Assembly: GCA_008921705.1 (NCBI GenBank)
Contig: VFFE01007624.1
Location: 1,343,124 to 1,407,123 of the forward strand
DNA length: 64,000 nucleotides
Direction of reading: 5' to 3'
DNA from: Burhinus oedicnemus
Lineage: Eukaryota > Chordata > Aves > Charadriiformes > Burhinidae
Below, piece by piece: positions 38,271 to 49,200 of the stretch; position 1 is the first letter of the stretch; each line of letters opens with the position of its first letter. Below the pieces are notes generated by a model. The model was not told the origin of the DNA and searched no databases. It was given only the letters and a program-made list of their open reading frames with translations. The position numbers were made by a program, and so were the translations under genes.

Positions 38271-39581
38271 GTAAGTGATGCAGCTCTGTGTGTGGGCAGG
38301 AGGGAAAAGTTTGGGGTGATAATTGTGCCAGTGCAAGTACAGGATTTTGTTCTCTAGTCCTGGAAAATGCTGGAAGCAAAGCAGCTTGAGGCCGGGTCCC
38401 TTGATGAGAATCTTGCAGGTGTTGGAAGGAATGATGCTTAATGGCTTGGGTGAGCTCTCTCCAGACCAAATGTTTGCAGGGGGGCTACCAGGAGGAGGAT
38501 TTAAGGGGATTAGCTCCTTTGCTGAAGGAGTGTGGCATGACTTTTACAGTTTAAATGGGCTTAATTGAGCTTTGTTTAACTCACTTTAGAAGTTAATTAA
38601 AATTAAGGATAGCCTAAATCTGCTTGCAGAATGCAAAGTAATAGCTTTAGAAATGGGTTTGGATTAACTATCCTTTATGTGTCTGTGTAGGCAAATAGTC
38701 ATCCACAGATCTTACATCCTACTCCTCACTTCACTGTGAAGCTTGGGCATGGATTTTGCAGATGAGATTTACAGAAAAGGCCTTGATTACTTGTGGTTTA
38801 TAAAGGAGCTTGGCCCATTGTGTCTGCCCAAGTTAGGGAATGAGATGTGGCATCTTAGCTATATTCATACCTTGTAATTATGCTGTCTCAATTTCCTCTC
38901 AGCTGTGGGGAGAAAGATCAGAAGCGTATGCAACTGGTGTGCATTATTCATGCTTAGCATTTGAGAGCTTTACAGGTTCAAAGCACTTTGCAGACTTTTA
39001 ATTAAGCTTTGCCTGTGAGGCTGGTAGGTATTGTCTCTAGTCTGAAATTGAAGACAAAGATGAGCTTTAAAACTAAAGTTCTTGCAGGTAAATGCTGATA
39101 GTTTGCTTCTGTGAGCGAGCGAGCTAGCTGCATGAGAAGTTACTGCCTGACTTTATTCGTGCAAGCTTAATGTTTCTGGCTCTGCCTGTGGTTAGGGGAC
39201 CACAGCAAGAATTGGTTTCTCTGCTGTCTTAGACTCCAGCAGAGCAGACTGCATCTCTGTTCAGTGATGTAGCTTGTGTCTACAGCATGGACTAATCTGC
39301 TCCATGACGTTGTGTCCGTACAAAAGCTTTGCAGCTTTCTGATTAAAGACTCGGTAGAAGTTCAAAGAACCATCCTTAACCTTGTGCATGTGATTAAAGA
39401 GGCTGCCTGCTTCTATTTTGGGATCTGAGCTGCAAGTTTTAATAATGTACTTTGGTTATTTTTTTGAGACTTAATAAGCTGACAGTTGGCCTTCCATCCC
39501 CGAGGGAGGAGGCACCATGTGCTGAAGTGGATGTAAAACTAGACCGACATAAACTGACCCTGTCACCCCACCTCGTTGCAG
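38271..39581 (+). other. ANKS1A: Intron between exons 7 and 8 (1311 bases), with an L2/MIR relic
   Basis: Donor gtaagt, acceptor cctcgttgcag. It holds the old L2/MIR3-like relic at 38968-39065. The last 130 bases before exon 8 are open in the exon 8 frame with an ATG at 39452 (see findings). Otherwise nothing is seen. Confidence 0.8.
38968..39065 (-). mobile_element. L2/MIR3-type 3' end relic (antisense)
   Basis: The block order 'gctttacaggttcaaagcac', 'tttgcagacttttaattaag', 'gcctgtgaggctggtaggta', 'ttgtctctagtctgaaattg' is that of an antisense L2/MIR 3' region ('aaagcgctttacaaac...attaa...cctgtgaggtaggtattat...gaaactgag'). It is ancient and heavily diverged; family assignment between L2 and MIR3 is uncertain. 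Confidence 0.6.
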
Positions 39582-39677
39582 ATTACACGATTGGGAAGAA
39601 GAGTGCCAAAGCTGCAGAGAAGACTGTCCAAGCACCGCTTGTTCCAGCCACTGATCCCGTGTGCCGGCTGTCTCAGG
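39582..39677 (+). CDS. ANKS1A: ANKS1A exon 8: start of inter-domain linker
   Basis: A 96-base exon between acceptor cctcgttgcag and donor gtaggc. Two bases complete Asp, 31 codons follow, then one base of a split Gly. It reads [20 protein letters not shown], then [12 protein letters not shown] (in-window residues 259-290). Human is recalled as DHMTGKRSTKEVDKTPPPQP and so on, then KSQ. Position and phase agree, but this is the fastest-evolving exon of the set, as expected for a disordered linker after the ankyrin array. The following intron is only 108 bases and has no stop in this frame. Confidence 0.9.
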
Positions 39678-39785
39678 GTAGGCTTCCACGCTGCATGGCA
39701 GTCACTAGCACTCTTCTTCCTCCAAGGGTTGACCTTCCAAGGGCAGAAGCCCCAAGTGATGTATTTGTGTCTCTCCCTCTCACAG
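39678..39785 (+). other. ANKS1A: Short 108-base intron, open in frame (retainable)
   Basis: Donor gtaggc, acceptor ccctctcacag. Its length is divisible by three and it contains no stop in the exon 8/9 frame. Retention would add 36 residues, starting [10 protein letters not shown] and ending SLPLT before GDVEKAV, without changing what follows. It is the shortest intron in the window by far. Confidence 0.85.
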
Positions 39786-39982
39786 GTGATGTGGAGAAAG
39801 CAGTTACGGAACTGATCATAGATTTTGATGTCAACCCAGAAGAGGAGAGCCCGTATGAAGCTTTATACAATGCAACGTCCTGCCACTCCCTGGACAGCCT
39901 TGCCAGCGGGAGATCTTCCGATCGAGAGTCTGTGCATAAGGAGGTGGAATCAACTGGTCTCAAAGCAGCAGGAGTCAGGCCT
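39786..39982 (+). CDS. ANKS1A: ANKS1A exon 9: acidic conserved linker with tyrosine motif
   Basis: A 197-base exon (acceptor ccctctcacag, donor gtatgt). Two bases complete the Gly of SQG, then 65 codons end at phase 0. It reads [20 protein letters not shown], then [20 protein letters not shown], then [20 protein letters not shown], then AAGVRP (in-window residues 291-356). The human counterpart is recalled as [20 protein letters not shown], then [20 protein letters not shown], so it is well conserved. PYEALY offers acidic-context tyrosines that could be kinase sites; human Odin is known to be tyrosine-phosphorylated, but use of these residues is inference. The SGRSSDRES stretch is serine-rich and probably disordered. 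Confidence 0.95.
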
Positions 39983-41815
39983 GTATGTAGCTTGGTGTGT
40001 TCATCTCTGCTTGCCTTAGAAGGATAGGTAACTTATCTCCTCCATCTTCGTGATTTTGCAGCAGGCTGTCAATCCCCCAGCTTGAGGAAATCTTTAAACC
40101 CATCCCTGACATTGATTAGAGCAGGTACCTCTCCTTTTTCACTGGCCTGTTCACATACCCTCCATTGTGTTGCCCACAACTAGCTACTTCTACATGCCTG
40201 ATTTTCACCTGGTGTTGCATCCTTCTGTTTTCTGGCAGTTGAATACGGGTGCCTGTGAGTTTTGGTTTGCCAGGACATTGCACTTAGTTGAAGGGCTAAC
40301 TCCTTGTCTGGAAGGAAGCTTTGGAAACTTTTGTGTGGAGCATTTTTCTCATCTCTCTTGCTCTCTGCTTTGCCCAAGAGGAGGCTCTTAAGAAACTACC
40401 TTTAAGAATATCCTGTTGGAAACTAGTTGGCAGTGAAAACGTGGGTTTTTGTGTGTATTACTTGCAGAGATCTGTAGAGGGTACTCAAGGCTTTACAAGG
40501 TAATACAAAGCTCCTGGAACTCTCTCCAAAGGTCTTCCTCACCTTCTGCTTAGCTGCATCTGCTGCCCCTTTAGCAATCGGTGGCAGCACTGCTTTGGGA
40601 ATGCTGGCCTTGCAGTGTGCTGTGTCAGCTTCAGGGTTTGTTTTCTGGTTGGTTTTACAAAGCCTGCTCCATGGATGTAGTTTTGGACAAAAGGCAGAGC
40701 AGCAACGAACAATGAAACTGCTGGTGGTACTGTAACCACACTTCCTCTCTCTCTGCAAAGAGGCGCATCCTTTTTCCTGTACTATTAGCAAATATAGTAG
40801 AGATGAGACAAAAGCTTTAGAAGACTGATGTTTCAGCCAGATCTCATATGCTGTACGAGGTGCACTGTCCTGTTAGTAACTGAATCTTGGTGGCTTATAT
40901 CCAGCTATGTACTGTCCTGTGTTAATAGTGTCTGATGTGAAATAAGCTCAGCTCTGTCACAAATAAGAAAAGATGAGAAGCCGAACTGCAGTGAAAAGGG
41001 GGAAGAAAGAGGGACTTGTTCCAGGAGCTTGCTGCGGTTTCTCCCAAAACTTGCTTGAGTTTTTTTTTTGGAGTAAGCGGTTCACCTCTGCCGTCTTTCG
41101 CTTTGCCATTAGATGGAGCTGTTGCAGGGCAGGAGGTGACCTAGAGATGCATTTTGGTCTGCGTGGAGACAAGGCAGCGCAGCTTTTACTGCCCACAGGC
41201 AATATTGGGATATTTGAGGAATGCAGTGCAGCATTGTCTCTCGATCTCTAGGGTTTTTCACTATAAAAGGTGCCTCTGGAATCACTTATGTTAAGACACA
41301 AGCGATGAGTCTTCCCTTTCTACTCATCTGCGTGAGTTCATTACTGACCTTCACTGTGTAATGCTGAGATTACCGGTCTGGGTCTGAATGAACTGGCTTA
41401 AGTAATGAAGCAATAAACCTGTGTAAACAGCACCTTCCACCTGAGCGGTTTTATTCTCCTGAAAGCACAGTAGGTGCTCACGTGGGTCTGAGCTGGCCTT
41501 GTGCAGTGTTACCGCTGCGGAGCAGAAGTGGGTGGTCTGTGTTTTCAACAGCAGCCCATCCACAGGACTGCAGTACGGTGAATCTGCAGAAAGGGCTCTC
41601 TGCCCAAATAGGTGTCCTGCTGGAGAGGAGGAGGAGGAGGAAAGGCAGCAACCGTTGCCCAGCTCTGTGGTGTTAGGACTGAACTTCTCCACCCAGATTA
41701 ATTTGAGGAGGTCCTTACCGTGCTGCATTCACAGCAGCATGGAGGCAGTGCTGGTGGAAGCAGGAGGGGACATGCTTTAACACAACGGAATTGACTCTGG
41801 TCTTCTAAACTGCAG
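39983..41815 (+). other. ANKS1A: Intron between exons 9 and 10 (1833 bases)
   Basis: Donor gtatgt, acceptor ttctaaactgcag. No repeat or coding signal was recognised. A GGA/GAG-rich stretch lies near 41621-41645. Confidence 0.8.
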
Positions 41816-41908
41816 AGAGAACGTCCACCCCCGCCTGCCAAGCCACCGCCCGATGAAGAAGAGGAGCAGCATGTGGAGAAGAAGATAGGCCATGGTGCTT
41901 CCTGTGAG
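41816..41908 (+). CDS. ANKS1A: ANKS1A exon 10: proline-rich SH3-ligand-like segment
   Basis: A 93-base exon of 31 codons, phase 0 at both ends, between acceptor aaactgcag and donor gtacgt. It reads RERPPPPAKPPPDEEEEQHV then EKKIGHGASCE (in-window residues 357-387). The first 16 residues match human as remembered (RERPPPPAKPPPDEEEE). RxxPPPPAKPPP is a plausible SH3 ligand followed by an acidic run. The last part (KIGHGASCE) does not resemble the human continuation, which I recall as YFPLTASEVLSMRPRIHG, so the 3' part is lineage-specific or the human segment comes from another exon. The donor is good, which supports this end. Confidence 0.9.
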
Positions 41909-44718
41909 GTACGTGGGACTTGATCTGGGATGTTTAATAGGAGTGTGCTTTAAAGAACACTTTTAATATTTTGGGAGGAGCCAACTCCCTTGCAAGTCAG
42001 GTTGTGAATGTGAAGTTTTCTTTCACTCCAGCATCGCTGCTGTCACTTGCCATGGGAACTTCCTTTGTGCGGTTCTTCCAGGGCACCTCTGTGTTGACCT
42101 TCAGCCTTACTTTCCTATTCTTGGCTGAGAATTCCCTTAGGAAGAGATTTTTCTGAATCACGTTGTGATGTGGACTGTTGCCCACTTGTAATGATCCCAC
42201 CAAATGCATCTTCACTTGAGAGTGAAACCCAGAGGGCCGTTAGTTCCTGCGTCCTCTTAGCTTCCAGCTGTGGAGGAGATGCGTGGGCTTGTGGGTCCCG
42301 TTGACGTGAATGGGGATCAGGGGCTTGAATTTGGCTGAGTATCTGGCCCAGCGTATGTTAAAGCTGTCTTCTGCAGAGGTCAATGCGTGTGAGCTGCTTG
42401 TTACTGAAACTAAAGCTCTCTTATTCCGCACTGTTGCTCCTGGGCTTCCTACTGCTCATTTTTATTCACCTGCCTGTGAAGCTGAGATGTGAGGGCTCTC
42501 CAGGAGACCTGTGCATGGGGCTGTGCAAAACCACAAATGTGCCTTGGCAACCTCTGCTGACACCCAGGAAAATCTTCAAAGCAAAACCAAATCTTGTGGA
42601 TTTCCTTGCTTTTCCAAATGTAGTAGGTCGTATGTAAAACAAGTGGAGTGTGTGCTGCCTCGAGCTGTCGGAACAGACTCCAGGTCACCAGATGCTTTGC
42701 TTCAAATGCGTTGATCTGCTGAAGTTCCTACAAGGCATAAATGTGGTCTGTTTTCTCAAGTATGTCAAATCTCCATGAGACATGAGTGAATGTTATTTGC
42801 TTTAATGGAACTGACTTTTTATAGAGAGAGTAAAGCTCCAAACAGTGCCTAAACAGTAAAATTGAAACGTGAAATTGTGGACTGATCTCTCCGCTGCTGT
42901 TAAAATGGTCTTGCAGTGTGTGACAACCAGTCCCGTGGCCGGCTCTGGGCAGAGGAGAGCTGGGTAGCAGGTCACGGCATAATTGGAAAGCAGAACTTGT
43001 TCATGACGGTCAGCACGAGGGAGGGAAACGTGCATTGACTGCCCCTGCTGAGTTATCTTGCCATATTTAATTATAAAACACCTGCCGTGTTGTCCTGCCG
43101 TTAAGGACTTTGGAAACATGATCCATTAAAGGAAATCTTGCTGGCAAATAGACTTGTACGTGAAGTGACTCGCTGGGGAGATCTTGATTTGCAACCAATT
43201 CCATTGATAGAACTTATGGGCAGTGTGTTTCGCTGCCTGGAAATGACCTTCTAGATGTACCGATAAGGCAGGTTTGGGTCTGATTCTTCTTCTTTGCTTG
43301 CTACTTCTGGGGTGCCCTGCTTTTCTGACTCTCGCCCATTCTTTATCATCTCAGTACATGTTCTCTCTGGGTTGGGCAGGCGTGAACAGGAATACGCTTG
43401 GGGAATGCTGTAAACGTCTCGTTGCAGCATCCTGATCTGCCATCCTCCAGACCTGCTCTCACATTAGGGCCAGGACAGTTAGTCATTGAATATTCTGGGG
43501 TCGGGCCAAACTCTGGTTTCGAAAGTAGTCTTTTTATTCCGTTGCCAAGACGGGGCTATCTGTCAAAGCAGATGTGCATAAACAAGAAACTTCTAACTTT
43601 CCTCATGGAAAAACATTAGTACAAACAGGCAAAAGAGCTGATTGTTTGGAGGTGCTTGAGTGCCACCTTTCACTATCTGCAGAAACCTTCTGGGTTTGCA
43701 GCTGAATAAGAGCCTGCGTCGTCAAATTAAACTTCGGTTTCATTTGTTTACTACTCATCTCCGGAAGGGAAGTGCAGACAAAAGACGAGGCGCCATGATT
43801 GTTCCAGCAGTTTGGTCTGCAGTTCTGGTGGGGGTGGAGAGAGAAACGAGATGAGTTACCCTTTAAAAAGTCTTTCAAAGTCCACTGTTGTGGATTAAGT
43901 ACGCTCTAAAGAGCATGCTTGTTATTAACAACGTCTTATTTCTGGGCTTTGCTCGTAGTGCATATTTATACATGCTAACCAACATGTATAAATAAATGAA
44001 AGATGAATTGGAAGAAAGTTTTATTTGACGATTTGTTACTCCTGGTTGCAGAGCCGACAGAGCAAGCACACTTCTCCAGCAAACAATGGTCATCGTTTTG
44101 AGTGAATTTGAACCTGAGGCTCTATTTAAAGTTTGGAAGGATGAGAGGTGGAGAAAATAAAGCGTAACCAGGCTTATGAATGCACGCACAAAAGTTTACA
44201 AGGCAAAAGCTGGGAATTGTGTGCTGCTAGGGAGCTACCGCTTCCGAATGCGTTCAGTGCGTTTGGAAGAGGACAGCACAACAATCGTCTTAGGAGCGTA
44301 CTAGTGCCTGGCCGGAGGTCCAGGCTACAACTGTTACGACAAGCTGCTGCTGTGCAGTATTTTTCCAAGATCTCTGGCGAGAGCCTGTTACCTGCTGTTC
44401 TGGTCTGATGTTTTTGTGCCACCATCTGGTCAGGAGTTGTGGTTTTTTCCTTAATTTGCTCATTATGAGCTCCTTCACCTGAAAAGGAGCAGGTCTGCCT
44501 GACAGCTCATGCTTGAAGCAGGTAGAATAAATACTTTCATTGCTGGACGTGACCCGTTTCCTCCCACTGAGAAAGTTGATTTAAAAGCCAGCTGGGCTTA
44601 CGCAGAAACAGTACACGCACGTAGGACTCCTGTCTGTGCTGCTGACTCCTGTGTGTCTTTCCAAGACTCCCTAAGCTTCCAGGGGTCCTGCTAGATTCCA
44701 GTCGGGTAGGTAATTTTT

Positions 44719-44996
44719 AGTGGGGCCTGTTGTGAGGGGTAATGGTTTGGAACTAAAAGAGGGGATATTTAGACTAGATATAAGGAAGAAGTTTTTTACA
44801 ATGAGGTTGGTAAAACACTGCCTTGGGTTGCCCAGAGAGGTGGTAGGTGCCCCATCACTGGAAACATTCATGGTCAGGTTGGACGGGGCTCTGAGCAACC
44901 TGATCTAGTTGAAGATGTCCCTGCTCGTGGCAGGGTGGTTGGACTGGATGGCCTTTAAAGGTCCCTTCCAGCCCAAACTATTCCATGAGTCTATGA
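44719..44996 (+). mobile_element. CR1 LINE, 5'-truncated, with ORF2 C-terminal remnant (sense)
   Basis: The element runs from tggggcctgttgtgaggggt to cagcccaaactattccatga, next to gtctatgag. These are the usual CR1 3' blocks: taaaggtcccttccagccca at the end, with gagaggtggtaggtgcccca in the middle. Up to the stop near 44908, one frame reads GNGLELKEGIFRLDIRKKFF, then TMRLVKHCLGLPREVVGAPS, then LETFMVRLDGALSNLI. These are recognisable as the extreme C-terminal end of CR1 ORF2 (the region after the reverse transcriptase). Only this terminal piece survives, so the copy is dead. Preservation of the frame suggests it is fairly recent. Confidence 0.92.
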
Positions 44997-45937
44997 GGTA
45001 CCTATTAGCCCTTGAAGCAACTCTGATACTTTCACTTTGGGGAAGAAATTGGAGGTGGTGCTTAGTCTGCTGTCTAGACAGTGGCAGTGCCAGGAGTCTG
45101 TGAGCAGTATGGGAGCCCTCCGTGGCGGAATGTTTTGTTCAGACCTCTCCTTCCCTGTCTTGGCAGCAGGTTGGGATCGCTTGTTTTCTGGCTTGGGTTT
45201 GACCCCACCACGGTTGGCTGTAGGCAGGCATGGCTCCTGGGACAGGGCTGCATCAACCTGCCAGAGTCTGGCCAGGAGATGGTGCTGAAAGGCAGCTGAC
45301 CGTGCAGGCAGGGTGCCTTGAAGCCCAGTTTAGCCCCATTAGCGTACTGGCATGGCACTGGTGGCTCTCTAAGGATGTCGAATGCTTGTCATCCTTGGCA
45401 TCGAGGTAGACCAACATGTGCGAGTCTGCAGCGAGGCTCGTTTGGATCCTGCATCAAGACCGCATTCCTGCACATGGATGGTGGCTTTCCAGAGCAGCTT
45501 GCTGGAGGGTCTGCCAATATTACAAACAAGCTCTAATCAGAGGCTTTTGGGGATTTAAATGAGCACAATCTGCTGCTGCACATCCTGAGGTTAAACTGAG
45601 TTTATACAGTGTTGCCCGAGGGCTCTTTAGCCCTAAGTACACCGTGCATCCTGAGGTTAGAAATGCTAGATTTGAGACTTCTGAGAAGGTGGCAGGGATT
45701 TGGGCTTTTTTTTTTAAGCCATGTCCTAATAGGGCCAGCAACTAAATAGTGAATGACGATGCAAATTCCAATAGCAACAGTAAGTCTGAGTTGGGATGAA
45801 CAGGAATAACGGTCTCAGCTCTTTTGCCCCCTCCAGGCTGTCTGCAAACCTCGCGCAGTGAATCAGTTGGTCAGTGCTAGAAAGCTGTCAGCAACCTTAA
45901 ATACTAGAAAATAAAAAGGGTTTGAGTTTTGGTTTGG

Positions 45938-45979
45938 TTTTTTTTTTTTGAGGGGCAAAAAAAAAAAAGGGGGGGGGGG
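45938..45979 (+). repeat. Homopolymer cluster T12 / A12 / G11
   Basis: Twelve T at 45938-45949, a seven-base spacer (gaggggc), twelve A at 45957-45968, then eleven G at 45969-45979. The T and A runs are complementary and can form a 12-bp hairpin next to a G run. Read-length errors in sequencing are likely here. Confidence 0.8.
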
Positions 45980-46128
45980 AAGTATTACATTTTGGATCAC
46001 ATTCTACCGCGAAGGTGTCGCCTCTGCCAATTCCTTGCTTAAACCATGGCATAAAGAGGCCTTGTGCTTTATTGTCGGGATAAATAGCATTGCTTTGTGG
46101 AGCGCTACATTATGCTGTTTTTCATCAG

Positions 46129-46246
46129 GCCTCTGTTGCACGAGGAAAGAGCAAGGGAAGTGGAGCTGAGGAAGAGGAACACCCTTACGAGCTGTTGCTT
46201 ACAGCAGAAACGAAAAAGCCAGTTGCGGTGGATAGGAAAACAAAAG
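46129..46246 (+). CDS. ANKS1A: ANKS1A exon 11: HPYELLL linker segment
   Basis: A 118-base exon between acceptor gctgtttttcatcag and donor gtaagc, with 39 codons plus one base of a split Asp. It reads ASVARGKSKGSGAEEEEHPY, then ELLLTAETKKPVAVDRKTK (in-window residues 388-426). EEEEHPYELLLTAETKK is close to human (EEDEHPYELLLTAETKK recalled); the first ten residues are diverged. YELL at 46186-46197 fits the YxxΦ pattern that clathrin adaptors can read and is also a possible kinase site. Function of the motif is inference. ANKS1A lacks a membrane segment, so a sorting role would be indirect. Confidence 0.95.
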
Positions 46247-49200
46247 GTAAGCGACCATCCAAAAAGCAGAGCTGTTTGCTTAGATGCGTTTAAGGGAAAT
46301 ATAGAGGGCAGAGAGTAACTGGAACAATTAAACTCTTTGTTGGGTGGGGCGGCTGGGGTCTGGATTGCAATTGTTTTGTTTCCTGGTAATCTTCACTTTT
46401 ATAAAGGAGAGATCTAAATGTTCCTGTACAAAATGTACAGGGAGGAAGGGCAGCTCTGCTATTTTGACAACTGTTAACTTAGAAAATAAGCAAATCTTCT
46501 GCACAGTCAAGTAAATGCAGAGGGGTGGAAGGCTGTGCCATGTTGTTACAAGTGAGAGGAACCAATGCAAGCATTCAAATGAGCCGTATTCTCCATCCAG
46601 CTGAATTTAAAGACCTGCTGGCGTTGCATGTTTATATCAGCAGATGATTTGCCCTGCTATCCTGGTCTTAAAATCAACATCCCACTGTTTAGTAAAGCTA
46701 ATTCGAGATGTAAACTAACAAAGGAGGAAAACAAACGTGTAGAGCAAGCCCCTTTCCAGAACTGACTGAAAATCCGCTGTATAGCCAGGTTAAGTATTGA
46801 ACTCAGCCCTCTTCTCCCAGAGGGACTTCTGTGCTTTACAAAGGATCTGGGAACACCTTGTCTCTTGTGTTTGGCTGTCGCTGGGCTCTTTGGCTTTCCT
46901 TCAACAACAACAACAACAAAAGATTTGTTTAGAGGAAAAACATCTCTTGCTTTATTCAAAAGTCCCGAGCAGGAATTTAGAAGGATTTAGCTGGGACTCT
47001 AAACCTGGAAACCATCTCGCTTTGAGGATGAACAGAGGATAATGCGGACTCGATGTGATGCCTCATTGACTGCCCTGGAAGACCTGCAGCTTTGTTTTCT
47101 TCCTTCTTGCAGCATGGTAGTTTTCATTCCTTGAGTCCCGCTGCGCTCCTAGCTTGTATAAGGTGGCACAAGAGGTCGTTGGTTTCCCACCAGCATTTGC
47201 CAAAGCCACTTGCTGCCGGAGGCAAAGTTAAGATGCTTTTCAGGTTGGTGCTTTGCAGTCTCGGCCAGGAATAGTCCTTGGGCGACAGCCATTGAACCAG
47301 AAGCTTTCAGGCTATCTTTTCAGTATGCGGCTATTGCTGGTTATTCAAGTGCGAGCTATTCCTGACGGCTTTGCTCCTTTCTCTGGCTGCCGTGTTTAGG
47401 CTTGATTGATATGCGTCAAGGTGTGTCGCAATTATGTGTCAAATTAAAATAAAATCTCAAAGTAATGCACCTGCTTGTTCTTGATGCAAATCTCTTCCCC
47501 TGAATACCTGAAGACATCAGTACTGCAGGCCCTCTAAGCCCCATTTCATGGAGAGGTTGCAGGAAGCATCTTTAGCTTATTAAGGATCCAGAGCAGAGTC
47601 CCGTCTTTTAACGTACAACTGGAAAGATAATAGCTGTGACTTCAGGGTTTGCAGTCTATGGAAAGTGTTACTGTGTTTGTAACAATCCTAGAGCCCTGTC
47701 CTGTATTGTAGTGGGAGAAATCCAGGCATGCAGTTGAGTTTTCTCATCTTCCAGGACTTGTCTGCTCTTCTAAATGCAATTAGCACTAGGACTGATGCGG
47801 TGGAGCCTTCGATCTGGTGGAGGTGAAGAGCTGCTCCGAGGAGGAAGGGGCACAGCTGATGTATTTCTCAACTCTTGCATTTCTTAAGTTTGCCAGGGCA
47901 ATCTCCCATTGCTCTTTGTGGTGGATCTGGAGAAAGGGACACAACTGTTTGTCCCCCTTCTCCAGAGGGTACCAGCTGTTTTCCAAAACATCTCAAGGGT
48001 GCTCCCTGTGACAAAACTGCATGTGTGGCAGTGTCCCCAGCTGGCTGCTCTCCCTGCGCTGCAGGAGCAGCTGAGCTTTGACAGGGCCCCATGTCATCTT
48101 TCACCTGCTGCTTGTCCTCTCGGGGACTTCAAGCTTCTCAACCCCAGTAGAAGATGAGGCACTGACTATTTTTCTCTTCTGTGGTGTTCAGCCTTGCCTT
48201 CTGTCACAGCATTATGATTACTTCTTTCTGCACTTGAGTTTCATAACTGCTCTGGAAGGCTAGATCAGCTTTGAAATCTGCTTTATTACACTGGGAACAA
48301 AAAGAAATGTTCCCGGCTTTCGCAGTAGTTGGGGTGAGATGCCAGAAGGGCGTGTGGAAGCGGACATAGCTAAGTATGAAATGCGAGGTATATGCTGATG
48401 GGGGAGGGGGAGGAGAAGATGCATTTAGGGAGTAGCAGAGTTGTTTTGGCAAAACAAGGGCTGAGTGATGGACCGAAGCCTCAGTTGGGGTGTTGGAGAG
48501 TTTTCCCATCTCTGGATCAGAAGGGTCCTAAAGCATCAAAGGCAGCAGCTCAATCCCAAGGCAAGGAGCAGGCTGAAGCATGGCTTTGAATTGCTGCTTG
48601 GCCCTTGATCTGAGAGGCTGGGCTTCTAGATGTTACTTGATGAGTTCTGGAGGAGCCTTTGGTCAGAAGAGAAGGACTCTGATTCTTGCGGGCTATTGAG
48701 AAGGGCTGAATTTCAAGCATGCTGTTTTTAATGGTGCCTTTCATATGTGATAGCTGCCTTTGTTCCTCTTGCTGCAAGTTGTCTTGTATCCAGTGACTAG
48801 ATGAATGTGGTATTATCCGCCCGGCTTTGGTTGCCTTTTGTGTATGTTACAGCACTTTGCTGTCACATGCTGGAGCACTCGGAAAAGTTGGCCTAATGCT
48901 TTGGGCAGAGTATCAGAAGTGGTTTGAGCCAAATGCTTTCCCATCCCCTTTGGTAAGGAAACTACGTGCAATCGCATGCATGAAGTCAGGGCATTCAGAC
49001 CTTCTAACAGGACTTGTAAATAGGCCAAGAGTGGCGAACTGACCGGGAGGAGACTGTACAACTCCTGCTGCCTTCAGAGAGATCTGATGGAGGATGAATA
49101 CGGAAAATACTTCTTCTGAGTTTTGAAGTCTGTCTTGCTTCTCAGAGTCGTCCACAAGTGCTGTCAGCAGTAACCAGCTGCAGGTAGGACTGACTTGGTT

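Larger units (their letters stand above)
41909..46128 (+). other. ANKS1A: Intron between exons 10 and 11 (4220 bases)
   Basis: Donor gtacgt, acceptor gctgtttttcatcag. It holds a sense CR1 (44719-44996) and a T12/A12/G11 homopolymer cluster (45938-45979). I looked for the human-like segment FPLTASEVLSMRP here and did not see it. Confidence 0.75.
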
